The notes under the pieces: generated by a model
What the model saw: the letters and a program-made list of their open reading frames with translations, nothing else
Database searches by the model: none
What the model was told of the DNA's origin: nothing
From: Sorghum bicolor
Lineage: Eukaryota > Streptophyta > Magnoliopsida > Poales > Poaceae
Length of the DNA: 64,000 nucleotides
Assembly (NCBI RefSeq): GCF_000003195.3
Contig: NC_012871.2
Location: forward strand, 65,835,802-65,899,801
Direction: 5' to 3'
Program-made: the position numbers and the translations under genes
In this document: in pieces, positions 22,483-35,315 of the stretch
How positions within the stretch are numbered: position 1 is the stretch's first letter
Layout: the number at the start of each line of letters is the position of its first letter

Positions 22483-22544
22483 GTTGGCGCGCCAGATAGG
22501 GGCCTTCTGCGTGACATTCACCTGTCCCTACTAGGAAGGTTTGG

Positions 22545-24991
22545 ATGGCGGACGGATTTCGCCCGCTCCGTCGCGGCACCATCATGGTGTTTGGGAGTTT
22601 GGAGTTCATGTCGCTTGGTTCCGGCTACGACATGGTCCTCCTCCCGCCACGTGACGACGTCGAGCCTAGCCCCGAGCCGATCCCACCACAGTCAGTGCGT
22701 GGGAGACGTTCGGGACACCATGCGGGGGGCTCACGGAGGGGGCGTCAGAGATCTAGGATCTCCGACCCTACTTCTGAGGCTAGGACCCGTCCGGCCTTTC
22801 CCCCGCATATTCCTCACCAGGTCGCCCGATCCTCCGGCCCGACAGGCGCTAGAGGAAGGGCTCGCGGGGCATCAAGCCCCGGTCTCAGGACCAACAGAGG
22901 ATCATCGCGGCCTCCCGTTCCGCCCCGGTCGAAGGGGAAGGCAAGGACCGCACCCGTCCTCCGCAAGGGGGACAAAGGGGCCTCAACATCCCGTCCTCCT
23001 CCACCTACGGATGAAGGAGCAGCAGCGGCACCTCCTGAGTTACCTTTTGGGCTCAGGAATGCCGCCGCCACCTACGCCTCTTCCGTGAGCACTTCATTAA
23101 GTGCGTACGCGGAACTTTCAGGGCACCATTTGAGGTCTACACTGGACCTCGTCTCCACACCGCCCGTCTCATCATACCCAGAGGACCTAACCTCGGGCGA
23201 CGACGAGTGGGCTGACGCTGATTTCTCCGGGTGTGGCGACCCGGAGACTTTCATGCGCTTCTTGGAGGCTAGCAACTATTGTCTCGGCTACTCCGACTCC
23301 GACGACGGAAGCTACGATCCGTCACGAGAGTGCTTCAACTTAGAAGTCGGAGGCACGCCGCACGACGCCCAGGGGGACGCAGGGCCCTCTAGACAAGAGG
23401 ACGCAACTCCACCTCCCAATCCAACTCCCGGAACCAATCCCGGAGCCCGTGGGGTAGCATCTGCCCCCGCTGGGGGACACCGTCCTGACCTCGCACAGCT
23501 CGATGAGCTGGAGGCCAGGCTCGAAGAAGAGCGCACACGCCTCCGCCAACTCCGCGAGGCCCTGGTCCGAGAGCCATCAGGCCGCGGGCATGGGGGCGAG
23601 GCTAGACGCCGTGCCCGTGACGTCAATCGCCGTATCATCGAGGACCAAGGGGGTAACGCCCCAGTCTTCAGCACGGCCAGCCAAAACGTGATAGCCGCTG
23701 CGCTCCTCCTCAGGGCGATGCCCGAACCATCGACCCCTGAGGGAAGAAGAGTGCGCCAGGGGTTACGTGGCCTCCTGGAGCAGGCTGTGGTGCAGAACGC
23801 GGAGAGTTCTGCCTCACAATCCCATAGCACAAGACGTCATGGGGACCGACCCCCCCCCCGAACAAGGCACCAACGGTACAGGGTCCGCCGCTCCCTGACC
23901 CCCAAAGGGGCGACAAGGCCCCGTCGGTACACGAGCGCGTCGGAGCAGGCGCGGACGTGCGGGCCACCCTCGAGGCCAGGCGACGCGACAGGGACGAAGT
24001 CGAGTCCCGACGTTACCGACCCCGCCGAGGTGGGAGGTACGACCCCGATCACGATCGCAGCACGTCACCAGAGCCTCCGAGTCCCCGCGTCTTCAGCGAG
24101 GCCATACGCAGGGCCAAGTTCCCGGCGCGATTCCGACAGCCCACCAACCTCACCAAGTACTCAGGGGAAACGAATCCTGAGCTCTGGCTGGCGGATTACC
24201 GCCTAGCATGCCAGCTGGGCGGCGCGGATGACGACCTGCTCATCATCCACAACCTCCCACTCCACCTGGCCGATACGACCAGGGCATGGCTCGAGCACCT
24301 CCCTGAGCGCATGATCCATGACTGGACTGACCTGGTCAGAATCTTCGTCGGGAACTTCCAGGGCACATACGTGCGCCCTGGGAACTCCTGGGACCTCAGG
24401 AGCTGCCGGCAGAAGCCTGACGAGTCCCTCCGAGACTTCATCAGGCGATTCTCCAAACAATGCACCGAGCTCCCCAACATCACGGACTCCGACGTGATCG
24501 GAGCCTTTATTTCCGGTACCACCTGCAAGGAGTTGGTACACGAGCTCGGACGCAAGACCCCCACGAGCACTAGCCAGCTGCTCGACATCGCCACCAACTT
24601 CGCCTCAGGCGAAGAGGCACTCGGCGCCATTTTCTCCGACGGCGCAGCCAAGGGGAAACAGAAGGCCGAGGCCACCGAAGCCTCAGGATCACGCGACCCC
24701 AAGAAGAAGAAGAAGGGTCGCAAGGGGAAGCAGGGTCAGTCGGACGACCACCTAGTCGCCGCGGCTGATCGCAAGAACCCCAAGAGGGCTCCCGCTGGCC
24801 CCGGCCTCTTCGACGAAATGTTGAAGAAGCCGTGCCCCTATCACAGGGGCCAACCAAACACACCCTTGAGGAGTGCACCGTCCTCCGTCGGTACTATACC
24901 GACATCATCACCAAGGAGAGTGCCGAAGAGCCTCCCAAGGACGACGACCCCGAGGGGGAGGTTTTCCCCAAGATCAAGAACTGCCTTCTGA
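22545..24991 (+). pseudogene. Retrotransposon gag, frameshifted
   Basis: The structural polyprotein that packages element RNA. An N-terminal Pro/Ser/Arg-rich region (22545 onward, one frame) leads to a gag core in another frame (from about 23870) with NPELWLADYRLACQLGG, LPERMIHDWTDLVRIFVGNF and ESLRDFIRRFSKQCTELPN. Gag ends with a Lys-rich tail and the start of a CPYHRG zinc-binding motif. The frame changes at a run of ten C (23850-23859), the likely site of an indel. A second one-base shift near 24840 splits the CPYHRG / KHTLEEC motif. It cannot yield intact Gag without correction, so I call it a pseudogene. Confidence 0.85.
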
Positions 24992-27900
24992 TCTTTGGGG
25001 GACGCGCGGCTCGCCTCACTGCGAGTCAAAGGAAGCGCGAACTCTGAGAAGTCTGCACAGTCAGCACAGCCGCGCCCTCGTACCTCAAATGGTCTGAGAG
25101 CGCGATCACGTTCGACTGGCAGGATCACCCGGATCGGATTCCCAATCTAGGGAGCTATCCGTTGATCGTCGACCCCATCATCGCCGAGACCCGTCTCACT
25201 AAGGTGCTGATGGATGGAGGCAGCGGCCTCAACATACTCTACGCCGAGACTCTAGCCCTCATGGGGATCAGCAAGTCCCGGCTGAGGAACGACACTGCGC
25301 CATTCCATGGAGTGGTGCCGGGACATCGTGCCCACCCCCTCGGACAGATCGATCTGCCCGTATGCTTCGGGACCCCCGACAACTTCAGACGAGAGGTCCT
25401 CACTTTCGACGTGGTTGGGTTCCCAAGGACCTACCACGCCATCCTGGGATGACCATGCTACGCCAAGTTCATGGCCATCCCTAACTACACCTACCTCGAA
25501 CTCAAGATGCCAGGGCCAAAGGGCATCATCACCGTCAGCACGACCAGTCAGCACGCCTACCAGTGCGACGTCGAGTGCGTCGAGCAGGCCGAGGCTCTGG
25601 CAGAATCTCTGGCCATTCTTACCGGCCTCGGCGACTGCGACCAGGACGTCCCCGACCCCAAACGTCACGCTGGGAGCTTCGAACCGGCGGAGGAAACTAA
25701 GCTAGTCTTCCTCGACCCCGGAACATGTGAGGGCAAGGCGTTGAGGATTAGCTCCAGCCTCGACCCCAAATAGGAAGTGGTGCTCGTCGACTTTCTCCGC
25801 GCAAACGCCGACATATTTGCGTGGAGTCCCTCGGACATGCGTGGAATACCGAGGGAAGTCGCCGAGCACTCCTTGGACATCCGAGCCGGCTCCAAGCCCG
25901 TGAAGCAACGCCTGCGCCGATTCGACGAGGAGAAGCGTCGGGCCATCGGGGAAGAGATCCACAAGCTGCTGGCGGCCGGATTCATCAAGGAGGTATTCCA
26001 TCCCGAGTGGTTAGCCAACCCCGTGCTAGTTAAAAAGAAAAATGGGAAGTGGAGGATGTGTGTAGATTATACTAGTTTAAATAAAGCATGTCCAAAGAAT
26101 CCCTTTCCTTTGCCTCGTATTGATCAGATAGTTGACTCCACCGCGGGATGTGAAATTTTGTCTTTTCTTGATGCTTACTCCGGCTACCATCAAATCAAGA
26201 TGAAGGAGTCCGACCAGCTCGCGACTTCATTCATCACCCCTTTCGAAATGTATTGCTACGTAACCATACCTTTTGGCCTCAAGAACGCAGGGGCTACATA
26301 TCAACGGTGTATGCTCCAGGTTTTTGGTAACCTGATAGGCAAAACGGTAGAGGCTTACGTAGACGACATTGTCGTCAAGTCCAGGAAAGCGAACGGTCTA
26401 GTTGTCGACCTGGCAGAAACATTCCGATGCCTTAGGGCAAAAGGGATCAGACTCAACCCCGAAAAATGCATCTTCGGGGTCCCCCGAGGCATGCTCCTTG
26501 GGTTTATTGTGTCTGAACGGGGAATCGAGGCCAACCCAGAAAAGGTCTCGGCCATCGCGAATATGGGCCCCATTCGTAACCTAAAGGGAGTACAGAGGGT
26601 AATGGGATGTCTAGCCTCCCTAAGCCCTTTCATTTCTCGCCTCGGGGAAAAAGGGCTGCCTCTGTATAGGTTACTTAGGAAATCTGAGCACTTTTCGTGG
26701 ACCCCCGAGGCCCAGGAAGCCCTTGACAAGCTCAAGGCTTTGCTCACCAACCCTCCCATCCTGGTGCCCCCCGCCGAGGGGGAACCACTACTTCTCTACG
26801 TCGCAGCCACTGATCAGGTGGCCAGCGCAGCTATCGTGGTCGAGAGGAAGGAAGAAGGGCACGCCCTGCCGGTCCAAAGGCCGGTATACTTCGTCAGTGA
26901 AGTACTCTCCGACACAAAGACCCGATACCCCCAGATCCAAAAATTACTCTACGCTGTAGTGTTGGCCCGGCGCAAGCTCCGACATTACTTCGAATCTCAC
27001 CCAGTCTCAGTGGTCTCATCTTTCCCTTTGGGAGAAGTGATTCAGAACCGAGAGGCCAACGAGAGGATTGCCAAATGGGCCATAGAGCTCATGGGTGATG
27101 GGATCACATATGAGCCTCGCAGAGCTATAAAGTCCCAGGTTCTGGTAGACTTTGTGGCAGAGTGGACTGGAACTCAGATCCCGCCACCTCAAATCCAGCA
27201 CAAGTGCTGGACCATGTACTTCGACGGGTCTTTGATGAAAACTGGGGCCGGCGCGGGCCTTGTCTTCATCTCACCCCTCAGGGTAAGGATGCGATACACA
27301 ATCCGGCTCCATTTCCCTGCTTCGAATAATGCAGCAGAGTACGAGGCCCTTGTTAACGGTCTCCACATCGCGATCGAGCTTGGGATCAAACGGCTCGACA
27401 TCCGAGGCGATTCTAGACTCATCATCGATCAAGTCATGAAAGAGTCCAGCTGCCATGACCCCAAGATGGACGCGTACTGCAAAGCGGTTCGACGCCTGGA
27501 AGAAAAGTTCGACGGCCTCGAACTTAACCACGTGTTAAGGAAGTATAATGAGGCCGCCGACGCGCTCGCCAAGATGGCATCCGAGCGGGCCACGGTCCCC
27601 CCGGATGTTTTCGTCAGCGACCTCTACAGACCTTCCGTCGACTACAAGGACGACAGGGGGTCGGACGAACCCCCCAACGAGCAGAGTCCCGACCCCAAAG
27701 ACACTGTCGCTCAAGAACAGGAGGCCATGGACATCGAGCCAGAGCAACCTGCATCTGACGACTCGCCTGATTGGCGCTACCCTTTGCTTCAACGCCTGGT
27801 CGACGGCACTTTGCCCCTCGACCAGGCCGAAGCAAGGCGCGTGGCTCGTCGTGCCAAGACCTTTATCCTTCTTGATGGGGAGATGTACAAGCGAAGCCCC

Positions 27901-29007
27901 TCGGGCGTCCTCATGCGTTGCATCCCACGTCAAGAGGGGGTCAAGCTCCTACAGGACATTCACTCGGGGGCTTGTGGCCATCACGCCGCGCCTCGGACGT
28001 TGGTAGGAAATGCCTTCCGACAAGGTTTCTACTGGCCCACCGCCGTAGCCGACGCCACAGAGATCGTCAGGGCCTGTAAGGGATGTCAATTTTATGCCCG
28101 GCAGATATATCTACCCGCTCAGGCCCTGCAAACGATTCCCATCACCTGGCCTTTCGCTGTCTGGGGCCTCGACCTGGTCGGGCCTCTGCAGAAAGCGCCC
28201 GGGGGCTTCACACACTTACTTGTCGCCATCGACAAGTTCTCCAAGTGGATCGAAGTCCGACCCATTACAAGGATCAAGGCTGAGCAAGCAGTGTTGTTTT
28301 TCACGGACATCATCCATCGATTTGGGGTACCGAACTCCATAATCACCGACAACGGCACACAGTTCACCGGGCGAAAGTTCTTGCAGTTCTGCGACAGACA
28401 CCACATACGTGTGGACTGGGCGGCAGTGGCTCACCCCAAGACCAACGGTCAAGTGGAGCGTGCCAATGGCATGATCCTCCAGGGTTTGAAGCCCAGGATT
28501 TTCAACCGACTGAACAAGTTTGGAAAAAGGTGGCTCAAAGAGCTACCAGCCGTCGTCTGGAGTCTGAGAACCTCCCGAAGCCGAGCCACAGGCTTCACCC
28601 CGTTCTTCATGGTCTACGGGTCGGAAGCTGTCCTCCCTACTGATCTGGAGTACGGGTCCCCGAGGGTACAAGCCTACGACGAAAATAGCGGCAAAACATT
28701 CCAAGAAGACGCGCTGGACCAGCTGGATGAAGCCAGGGATGTAGCCCTCCTACACTCTGCCAAATACCAGCAGGCCCTCCGCCGATACCACGCACGACGA
28801 ATCCGAGGCCGAGCCTTTCAAGTCGGCGACTTGGTGCTGAGGCTCAGACAAAGCAACAAGGGTCGTCACAAGCTCACACCCCCCTGGGAAGGACCTTTCG
28901 TCATCGCCGAGGTTCTCCGACCCGGCACTTACAAGCTCGCCAATGAAGCAGGGGAGGTCTTCAGAAACGCATGGAACATAGAACAGCTACGTCGCTTTTA
29001 CCCCTAG
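24832..29007 (+). pseudogene. Retrotransposon pol: protease, reverse transcriptase, RNase H and integrase, interrupted by stops
   Basis: All parts lie in one frame, broken by stops at about 25045, 25450 (TGA) and 25771 (TAG). The protease has LMDGGSGLNILY (about 25210). The RT is intact from 25777 on, with [29 protein letters not shown] and catalytic YVDDIVV. RNase H starts at MYFDGS (27213) with AEYEAL and ADALAKMA. The integrase has a zinc-binding HHCC region at about 27960-28100, then [18 protein letters not shown] and NGQVERANG for the DDE triad. The C-terminus carries the GPF module. The 1076-codon RT-integrase block is uninterrupted, so decay is limited to gag/protease and the junctions. 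The copy could be trans-mobilised but is not autonomous as read. Confidence 0.93.
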
Positions 29008-29587
29008 AACTTTTGTAAAAATTTTCGTTTGTTCAACATCATGGAGGAATAAATGAAAATTTAAGTTATATGGCCCTTTTTTGTCAGGGAGCCTCGGACC
29101 TGCCCAGCAGAGTCCCAGCCTCCCTCGAGGGCTACTTAGGGGGGAACCCCCCGTGTCAGCTCCAAACCTTTTTCCTTTTTTCGCGCAAGTTAAAAGAACT
29201 CCGACCCATGGTCCTTTCCCCCTTTTCTCTTAGAAAGATTTAGGGAAATCGGAAACTCGCCCCGCAAATCTTAAGGCATGAGCACTAGGAAAGGTCAGCG
29301 CTCATGAGCAAGGGACCGCTCCTACTCACCTTAGATCCGCGGGACGGATTCGGACTTCTAAAAAAAACCACTAAGGGAAAAAGGAAGAGGACTTCGGCTT
29401 GGGGTTTCTGGTTACCGCAAGGAACTTACCCGACCTCGCGCAGCCGAGGTCGGATCGGCATAAGGAAAAAGAAAACAGCTTAAAGAGCCATTAAACAAAT
29501 ATCTGCATTCAACATTAAACATTGTATATATATGTTACACAGCCCACCGGCCTCAACACCCACAAAAAGAAAAATAAACTAAGAATC
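29008..29587. other. Spacer between convergent pol and antisense gene
   Basis: Non-coding; probably holds the 3' UTR of the antisense gene. I see no distinct motif. Confidence 0.4.
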
Positions 29588-32500
29588 CTACTGCCCTGTC
29601 TGCCCAGGTCCTTGAGCCCCGAGGGGGGGAAGCTCCACCTCGTCGTCGAAGAAGGTGGCCAAGGCATCTCCGGGGGCAGCCACGGCGTCCTCAAGCCTCT
29701 GCACCTCCTCCTGGGCCTCAGTCTCATCATCCGGGAGAACGTAGCCCTCACAGACTGTCGGCAAATCAATGCCGGCATAGTGAGAGCTCACCACCGCCAG
29801 GGCTTTCTTCACCCTGGCGTGGAGTGCCTCCCTCATCCTCTCCCCGGCCCGGGAGTAAAGGGCTTCGACCCGACTGCGCAACGACGACCCCGACGCCGAT
29901 ACCCCGAGCCCCTCACACGCCGAGGTAACCACGGCTTCAAGAGCCGAGCGGTCTGAAGCCTCAGCGTCAAGGGACCTTTGTAGGGCCTCGGCAGCAGAGG
30001 ACGTCTCGACCACCTTCCTCTCCAATTCTGGTTGAAAAACAGAGTAAGAAGCAAAAAGTCAAGAAAAGCAAACTCAAAAAGTATAAAGGAGTCCGGGGTA
30101 AAGGGCGCAAGTCTTACCCTCGGCACGCCTCTCGTGCTCCGCCGAGCTCTGATGCTAGCGGGCCACCTCGCTCAGAGCCCCGGACAGGTCGGTCTGGGCT
30201 TGGTTCAAGGCAAGGTCTTTCTCGGCGAGCAAAACTTCAAGCCGAGCGACCTCACCCTTGTACCCCTCAGCCGCCGCCTTCTGCGCCTCAGACTCTTGGG
30301 TGAGGACCCCAATCCTCTCCTCCAGGGGGGCGACCTTATCCCGGGCCTCCCGAGCCTCGGTGGCCAGTGCCGAGCACTTCTGCCGAAGCTCGGCAGAAAT
30401 CTCGCACTCCTTCGCGAGCTCTCCCTCTGCCGCCTCCCTGGCAGCCCTCTCGTTCTCGAAGGACGCCCTGGCATCCCTTTCCCGATGGAGAAATACTGAC
30501 TTCTCCAGGGAGGTGGCCTTGAGCGCCTATAAGATCGAAAGTCACACAGGGAGTTAATATCGCAAAGCAAGGACAAAATTACTTCACAACACGGGTGAAA
30601 ATCTTACCTGAGCCAGATTGAACATGTCACGGCCCACGAGCTGAGAAGCTCGGTTAAGGGCCTCGACACCAGCGCGCCCACACGCGTCCAGACCCTGCCA
30701 GAGGTAATTCTCTGACGGGTTATCCAGAACGAATCTGGCTCCCCCCTCGGCATCGTCAAGGTTGGGCCAGATTACGGGGCTCTTGCCCCATCCGGCCCCT
30801 TCCTCCCCTCCCGCCGCGGGGCCCTCGGGCGCCGCGCTGGACACCACGATGGCTCGGCCTCCCTCGGTATGCGCAGGTCGGCCCGCGCCCCCCAGATCAG
30901 CATCTCCCGAAGGAGGCGCAGCCTCGGGGGCAAGGGTCGTCCCCTCCGGTCCTTGGGGCTTCGGCGCCCCCGTGTCTTGCCCCTGGTGACGCCCTGCCTC
31001 CTCGTAGCCCGGAGGTGGCGGCGACACGGGCCTAGCCGACCCGGGGGTTGACTGAGCCCCCCTCTTCACAGCTTTCAGGGGGGCCAGCGCCACCGAAGGC
31101 GCCTTTTGCTTACGGCTGGAGGGACAATATCAAGTTAGAAGAAAGAGAAAAACAAAAAATCAGCAGAAGGATCAGGAATCCTATCTCTACCTCGCCCGAG
31201 GAGCAGACTTCTTATGGGAGCTCGGCGCTCCTTGGGGGTCTCCCGCGGTGCCAGGGGCCGTCGGTTGGACCCCTGCCTCGCCTGCCGACGGCGCAGGAGG
31301 CGCCATGATGGCCTCGGCCTGCGACACCTCCACGGGGGCACTGGCTCCCGCCCCGGACGTTGGGGAGGGCTCGGCCCGACCCTCCGACACTACTGGGTGA
31401 GGGGGCTCCTCGAGCTCTACCCCCGACGCCTTCTCCCCCTCTTGGGGGCTCACGGGGGCTGGATCCTCGCGTGGGGCGCTGTCCTCGTCTTCCACAACGA
31501 TGTGGGGGACGGGCTGCCCGCCCTCCGGCGCCTGGGTCCCCTCGGGGGCCTCCGACCCACCTCGGGCCATTGACCCCTCCGGGGCCTCGATCTCCCCGGC
31601 AGCAGGGACTGCGTCGTCCTCCTCCATCAGCTCATCGAGCCAGTCGACGTCGCCCCCCCCGCCCTCTATCTCCGAGACCGAAGTCTCGGGAGACGGAGGC
31701 GGGGCGACCCCCGCCTTCTCGGCTTCACGATGACTTTTGGCGGAGATCTCCCGCCGCTCCGCTTTTCGCGCTGCTTTGTCCTTCTTGTCCTCCTTGGCCT
31801 TCTTCTACTCCTCGTTCCGGGCCCGATTCTTGGCCCGGATTTCCTTGTCCTCTGGGATAGGGGGTGGGGAATCCTTGACAACCCCCATCCTCTGTGAACG
31901 ATCAGGAGTCAAGGAAAAGGCAAGAAGAAAATGAGAAGAAGGCGCAAAAAATCCATACTTACCAGGGAAATGTAACCCTTTTCAGGGCGCATCGGCACTA
32001 CGCGGGAATTTTTCATCTCCGGGTGCGTCGTCTTCTCAACCCGGGCGGTGATGTCCGAGGCCGATATCGGCTCAGCCAACATCCTCGTCCCTGCCCAGGG
32101 GACCCCCCGGGTCATCTCGAACATGGGCACTCGCCGCTGCGCCAACGGAAGCAAACTCCTCTTATGGAAGGCGATTGCCACCGTCGCCGCGGTGACTTCG
32201 GCATCTCGCAACTTCTGAAGCCCCGCGAGAAGCGGGGCGAGCTTCTTATGCTCCTCGGACGGAGCGCCCCACGCCCACTTCATGGGAGCCTCCGTCACCA
32301 TCTTCCCGGTATACTTTGGCAGCAAACCGCCGTCATTCCGGAGGTAGAACCACCCGCTCTGCCACCCCCGGTTCGACGACGGCATCGAACTCCAGATATA
32401 CAATCCGGACCGCTGCTGACGAAGCTGCAGCGTGCAGCCACCGGCCCGCAGAGGGATCTTCTCCTTCCCTATGTAGCGGGCCGACATGTCCGCCTTGAAG

Positions 32501-32853
32501 AGGTGAAGCCAGAGGTTCCAGTTGACTGGAACCACCAGGAACCCCTCACAAACCGTGGTGAAGACGGCGGCCTGCATCACCGAGTTTGGGTTCAGGTTGT
32601 GTAACTCCACCTCGTAGTGGTGGAGGATGGCCCTGATCAGGCGGCCGGCCGGAACCCCGAACCCCCGGTCTAAGAACGACAGGAAGCACACCACATAGCC
32701 TGACGGCGGGTTTGGCTCCCTGTCGTTCGCCGAGGGAACGATCCATTCCGAGAAACCGACGTCCTTGAGAGGGCGGAGAATCCCGGCCTTCACGCGCGCC
32801 TCCAGCGCGGACTTGGTCACATTGTTGGGCGGCCACGCCTCGACGCCGGCCAT
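29588..32853 (-). pseudogene. Antisense five-exon gene inside the gypsy element (gypsy-associated domain protein with coiled coil)
   Basis: Exons on the minus strand: 32853-31963, 31891-31191, 31115-30608, 30526-30118 and 30027-29588, each bounded by consensus GT-AG sites (GTAAGT, GTAGAG, GTAAGA, GTAAGA) with phases that close, 982 codons in all. Exon 1 shows VCFLSFLDRGFGVPAGRL and HNLNPNSVMQAAVFTTVCEG. I recognise this as the plant family called putative gypsy-type transposon (Transposase_28). Exons 2-3 are Pro/Glu/Ala-rich. Exons 4-5 form a long Glu/Ala/Leu coiled coil with AEALQRSLDAEASDRSALEA, ending in LPPLGAQGPGQTGQ. Two in-frame stops (TAG at 31807-31805 and 30157-30155) break it, so I call it a pseudogene of a functional gene carried by the family. 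The role in the element is unknown; regulation or particle accessory are guesses. Confidence 0.75.
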
Positions 32854-32980
32854 GGCTCCGGGAGGAAGAGGAGAGTCTGCGCGGTGGAGGTGGAAGAGAT
32901 GGCGGCAGATGAAGGGGGCAGGAGGCAGAGGTTTTGTGGCGCAGGAGCGAGAGGAAAGAAACCAGACCCACAGCGGCCGC

Positions 32981-32988
32981 TTTTATAG
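32981..32988 (-). promoter_or_regulatory. TATA box of the antisense gene
   Basis: CTATAAAA on the minus strand, about 128 bases upstream of the ATG at 32853, followed by a GC-rich leader. It suggests the antisense gene has its own promoter independent of the LTR. Confidence 0.55.
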
Positions 32989-32991
32989 AAG

Positions 32992-34192
32992 GAGGGGAGC
33001 CACGACCACGCCCCTGCGAGGAAGGCCAGGCGAGAGAGAGAGAGAGAGCAACCGTCGCCCACTCAGGTGAAAAAACTCGAAGCGCCAACTCCCTCCGATT
33101 CCCGCGCCCGCCGCACGCACGCATTAATTTCGCAGGCGAAACGTCCCATCCAGCCGGGGCGAGACGGCACGGCCGTTTCGAGTCCCCACGCGCCGCGCCT
33201 CAAAAGGAGCGCCCTGAAAAGTTATATCAGGACGGTTCCTTCCAGGGGACGTGGCGCCCGACCCCGCGCGGACCAAGTGTCACAGGAGGTCACCGTCAGG
33301 CGCAGTTTTCCGTCTCGCCCGACCCCATCAAGACCCCGAGCTGAAGTTGCAAAGTGGTCTCCCGTCGGGCGCAGATTCCGTCTCGCCCGACCCTCAACAC
33401 TACAAAACAAGTGTGAAGAAAGCCTTTTAAGGCCCAAAATCCCCAGGCCATGGCCACCTACGTTCCAGAGGTTGCGAGACTGACCTGCGAAACAGGTTCG
33501 AACAGTCGCCTTAGGATGACTGAGCGAGGGATGACTGGAGATGAGCACAATAGAGGCCAAGGTCCGAGCCCAACAGGGAGTCGGCGCATCTTTGCAAGTC
33601 ATATCCAAGACCCATGCGGGTGTCACGTGAGTGGGATCCCATCGAGGGAGGCATCGAGCCCTCGGAACCTAACGAACGGTTCCGACATCCACTGTGACTG
33701 CCCTCGGGTACTTTTTGAGATGTGCCCATAAGGCCACTAGCCGACCCCTATCGAACGGGGCTCGGGCATCCACTCGGATCTACCCGCCTGTAGCTCCCCG
33801 GAAGCGTCGTCACTCGCCCAACGAGGGTAGTACGGCATGACCCACCCCTCCTCCGAGCGAAAGGGAGAATGAGGGACGTAATTACAAGACGAGAAAGAAC
33901 CTGATCGACCCTCGCGGGGAAAGGGCTCGGGGGCTTCCTCGCACCATGGGAACAGGCACTACGTGTAAAGAACACGCAACCTATCCCTTAAAACACTCCA
34001 GACTAAAGATGTCAAGGGGTGAAAGCCTTTGAAGGAATAACATCATTCCTCCAAAAGGCTCGGGGGCTACACCCGGCGGGTGCGCTCGCGCGCACCCCCC
34101 GGAGAAGAGTAAAAGGCTCCGAGTCGACTACAGCTCGTGGGGAAAGAACCTCTAAAGAGGTGACCTCACCCCTTCAGAGGCTCGGGGGCTAC
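32992..34192. other. Non-coding segment upstream of the 3' LTR
   Basis: It contains two dispersed copies of a gcgcag-ttccgtctcgcccgacc motif (about 33300 and 33370) related to the LTR 38-bp repeats. It also has recurring gctcgggggct motifs (33926, 34060, 34179). The last lies directly before the 3' LTR and is the likely polypurine tract. Confidence 0.5.
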
Positions 34193-35315
34193 TGTTGGGT
34201 ACCATAATAAGGGATACCCAACTCAGAGCAATGAAAAAACGCAAAGAAACGTACTAACCACAATCATCAGGGCCTCGGACGCAAGTTTCGACTCGCCCGA
34301 CCCCTCAGGGCATCGGACGCAACTTCCGACTCGCCCGACCCATCAGGGCCTCGGACGCAAGTTCCGACTCGCCCGACCCCTCAGGGCCTCGGACGCAAGT
34401 TCCGACTCGCCCGGCCCCTCAGGGCATCAGACGCAAGTTCCGACTCGCCCGACCCCTCAGGGCCTCGAACGCGAGTTCCGACTCGCCCGGCCCCTCAGGG
34501 CCTCGGACGCAGTTTCTGACTCGCCCGACCCCGTCCAGGCTCGGGCGTCGGACCCCACTCCGCCTGGGCAGCAAGACTTCCACCGCACGGCGCCCGTACC
34601 CACGACATGACAGACGCGACGGCTTCCATACCGCGGCAGGGCAAGGCGATAACTATTCCAACCACCCTGGTCACTGTGGCCTTACCTCTGTCACTGTACA
34701 TCCTTACCTCTTTCGCTGTAGCGTACTGTCGCACAGTAAAAAGGGAATGGGAGAGGTAAAATCAGCACCACTGTTTGGGGTCTTTTCCCACTAGTGACGG
34801 GATGTGCAGCAGTGCTGGCGATCCGACCCCCGCGACCCCTACAGGGCTCGGTAACCCTCTACAGGAACAGCCATGCCGACAACCATCCCTCAAGGACGAG
34901 ATGGACCAGCCTCAATAGGGTCGGGACTGTGGTTTCACCATTCAATAAAAGACATCAACTCATGTAAATACCTGGCCTTCCCTTGAAGCTATAAAAGGAG
35001 AGCCGGGGTTCACAACTAAGGATAAGTTCAGAAGGTTCACACACGCAACATTCTTTCACAGAGCAGCAGCCCGCACTCTGTCCACACCAAGCCGAGACCT
35101 GGGACTTAGCCCTCTCTCGCAACCAGCTTGTACCCCCTACTGCAAGCACCTTTGGGTGCAAGGTTATACAGAATCCACAGCCACACTGGACGTAGGGCGT
35201 TCTTGGCCCGAACCAGTATAAACCCTCTGTGTCTCACTTGCATCACCATCCAAGCTTGGTCAGTCACGCAGACTTATACTTGTTAGTGCCTAGACCGCGA
35301 GTCTAGACGCCGACA
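34193..35315 (+). repeat. 3' LTR of the gypsy element
   Basis: 1123 bp, clearly homologous to the 5' LTR but with substitutions and small indels (for example around 34820, where a phrase duplicated in the 5' LTR differs). It has seven 38-bp repeats at 34278-34510 and a TATA box at 34989. The visible divergence means the insertion is not brand new. Confidence 0.95.

Larger units (their letters stand above)
21347..35315 (+). mobile_element. Ty3/gypsy LTR retrotransposon, 13,969 bp, structurally complete but coding-defective
   Basis: LTRs at 21347-22482 and 34193-35315 start TGTTGGG and end CCGACA. The target duplication CTTAT is perfect (21342-21346 and 35316-35320). The order gag, protease, RT, RNase H, integrase marks Ty3/gypsy. 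There is no chromodomain; the integrase ends in a GPF-type module. A long segment between pol and the 3' LTR carries an antisense multi-exon gene, an organisation known from the Tat lineage of plant gypsy elements (for example Grande). Lineage assignment is from memory and should be checked with an RT tree. Confidence 0.95.

Noticed and set aside
22545..24206. A 553-codon intact gene at the start of the retrotransposon
   Set aside because: Its second part is out of frame with clear gag homology that continues in another frame; it is the 5' piece of a frameshifted gag.
31360..31860. Plus-strand Pro-rich gene
   Set aside because: It lies over exon 2 of the antisense gene, and its composition follows from the Glu/Ala/Pro-rich opposite strand.
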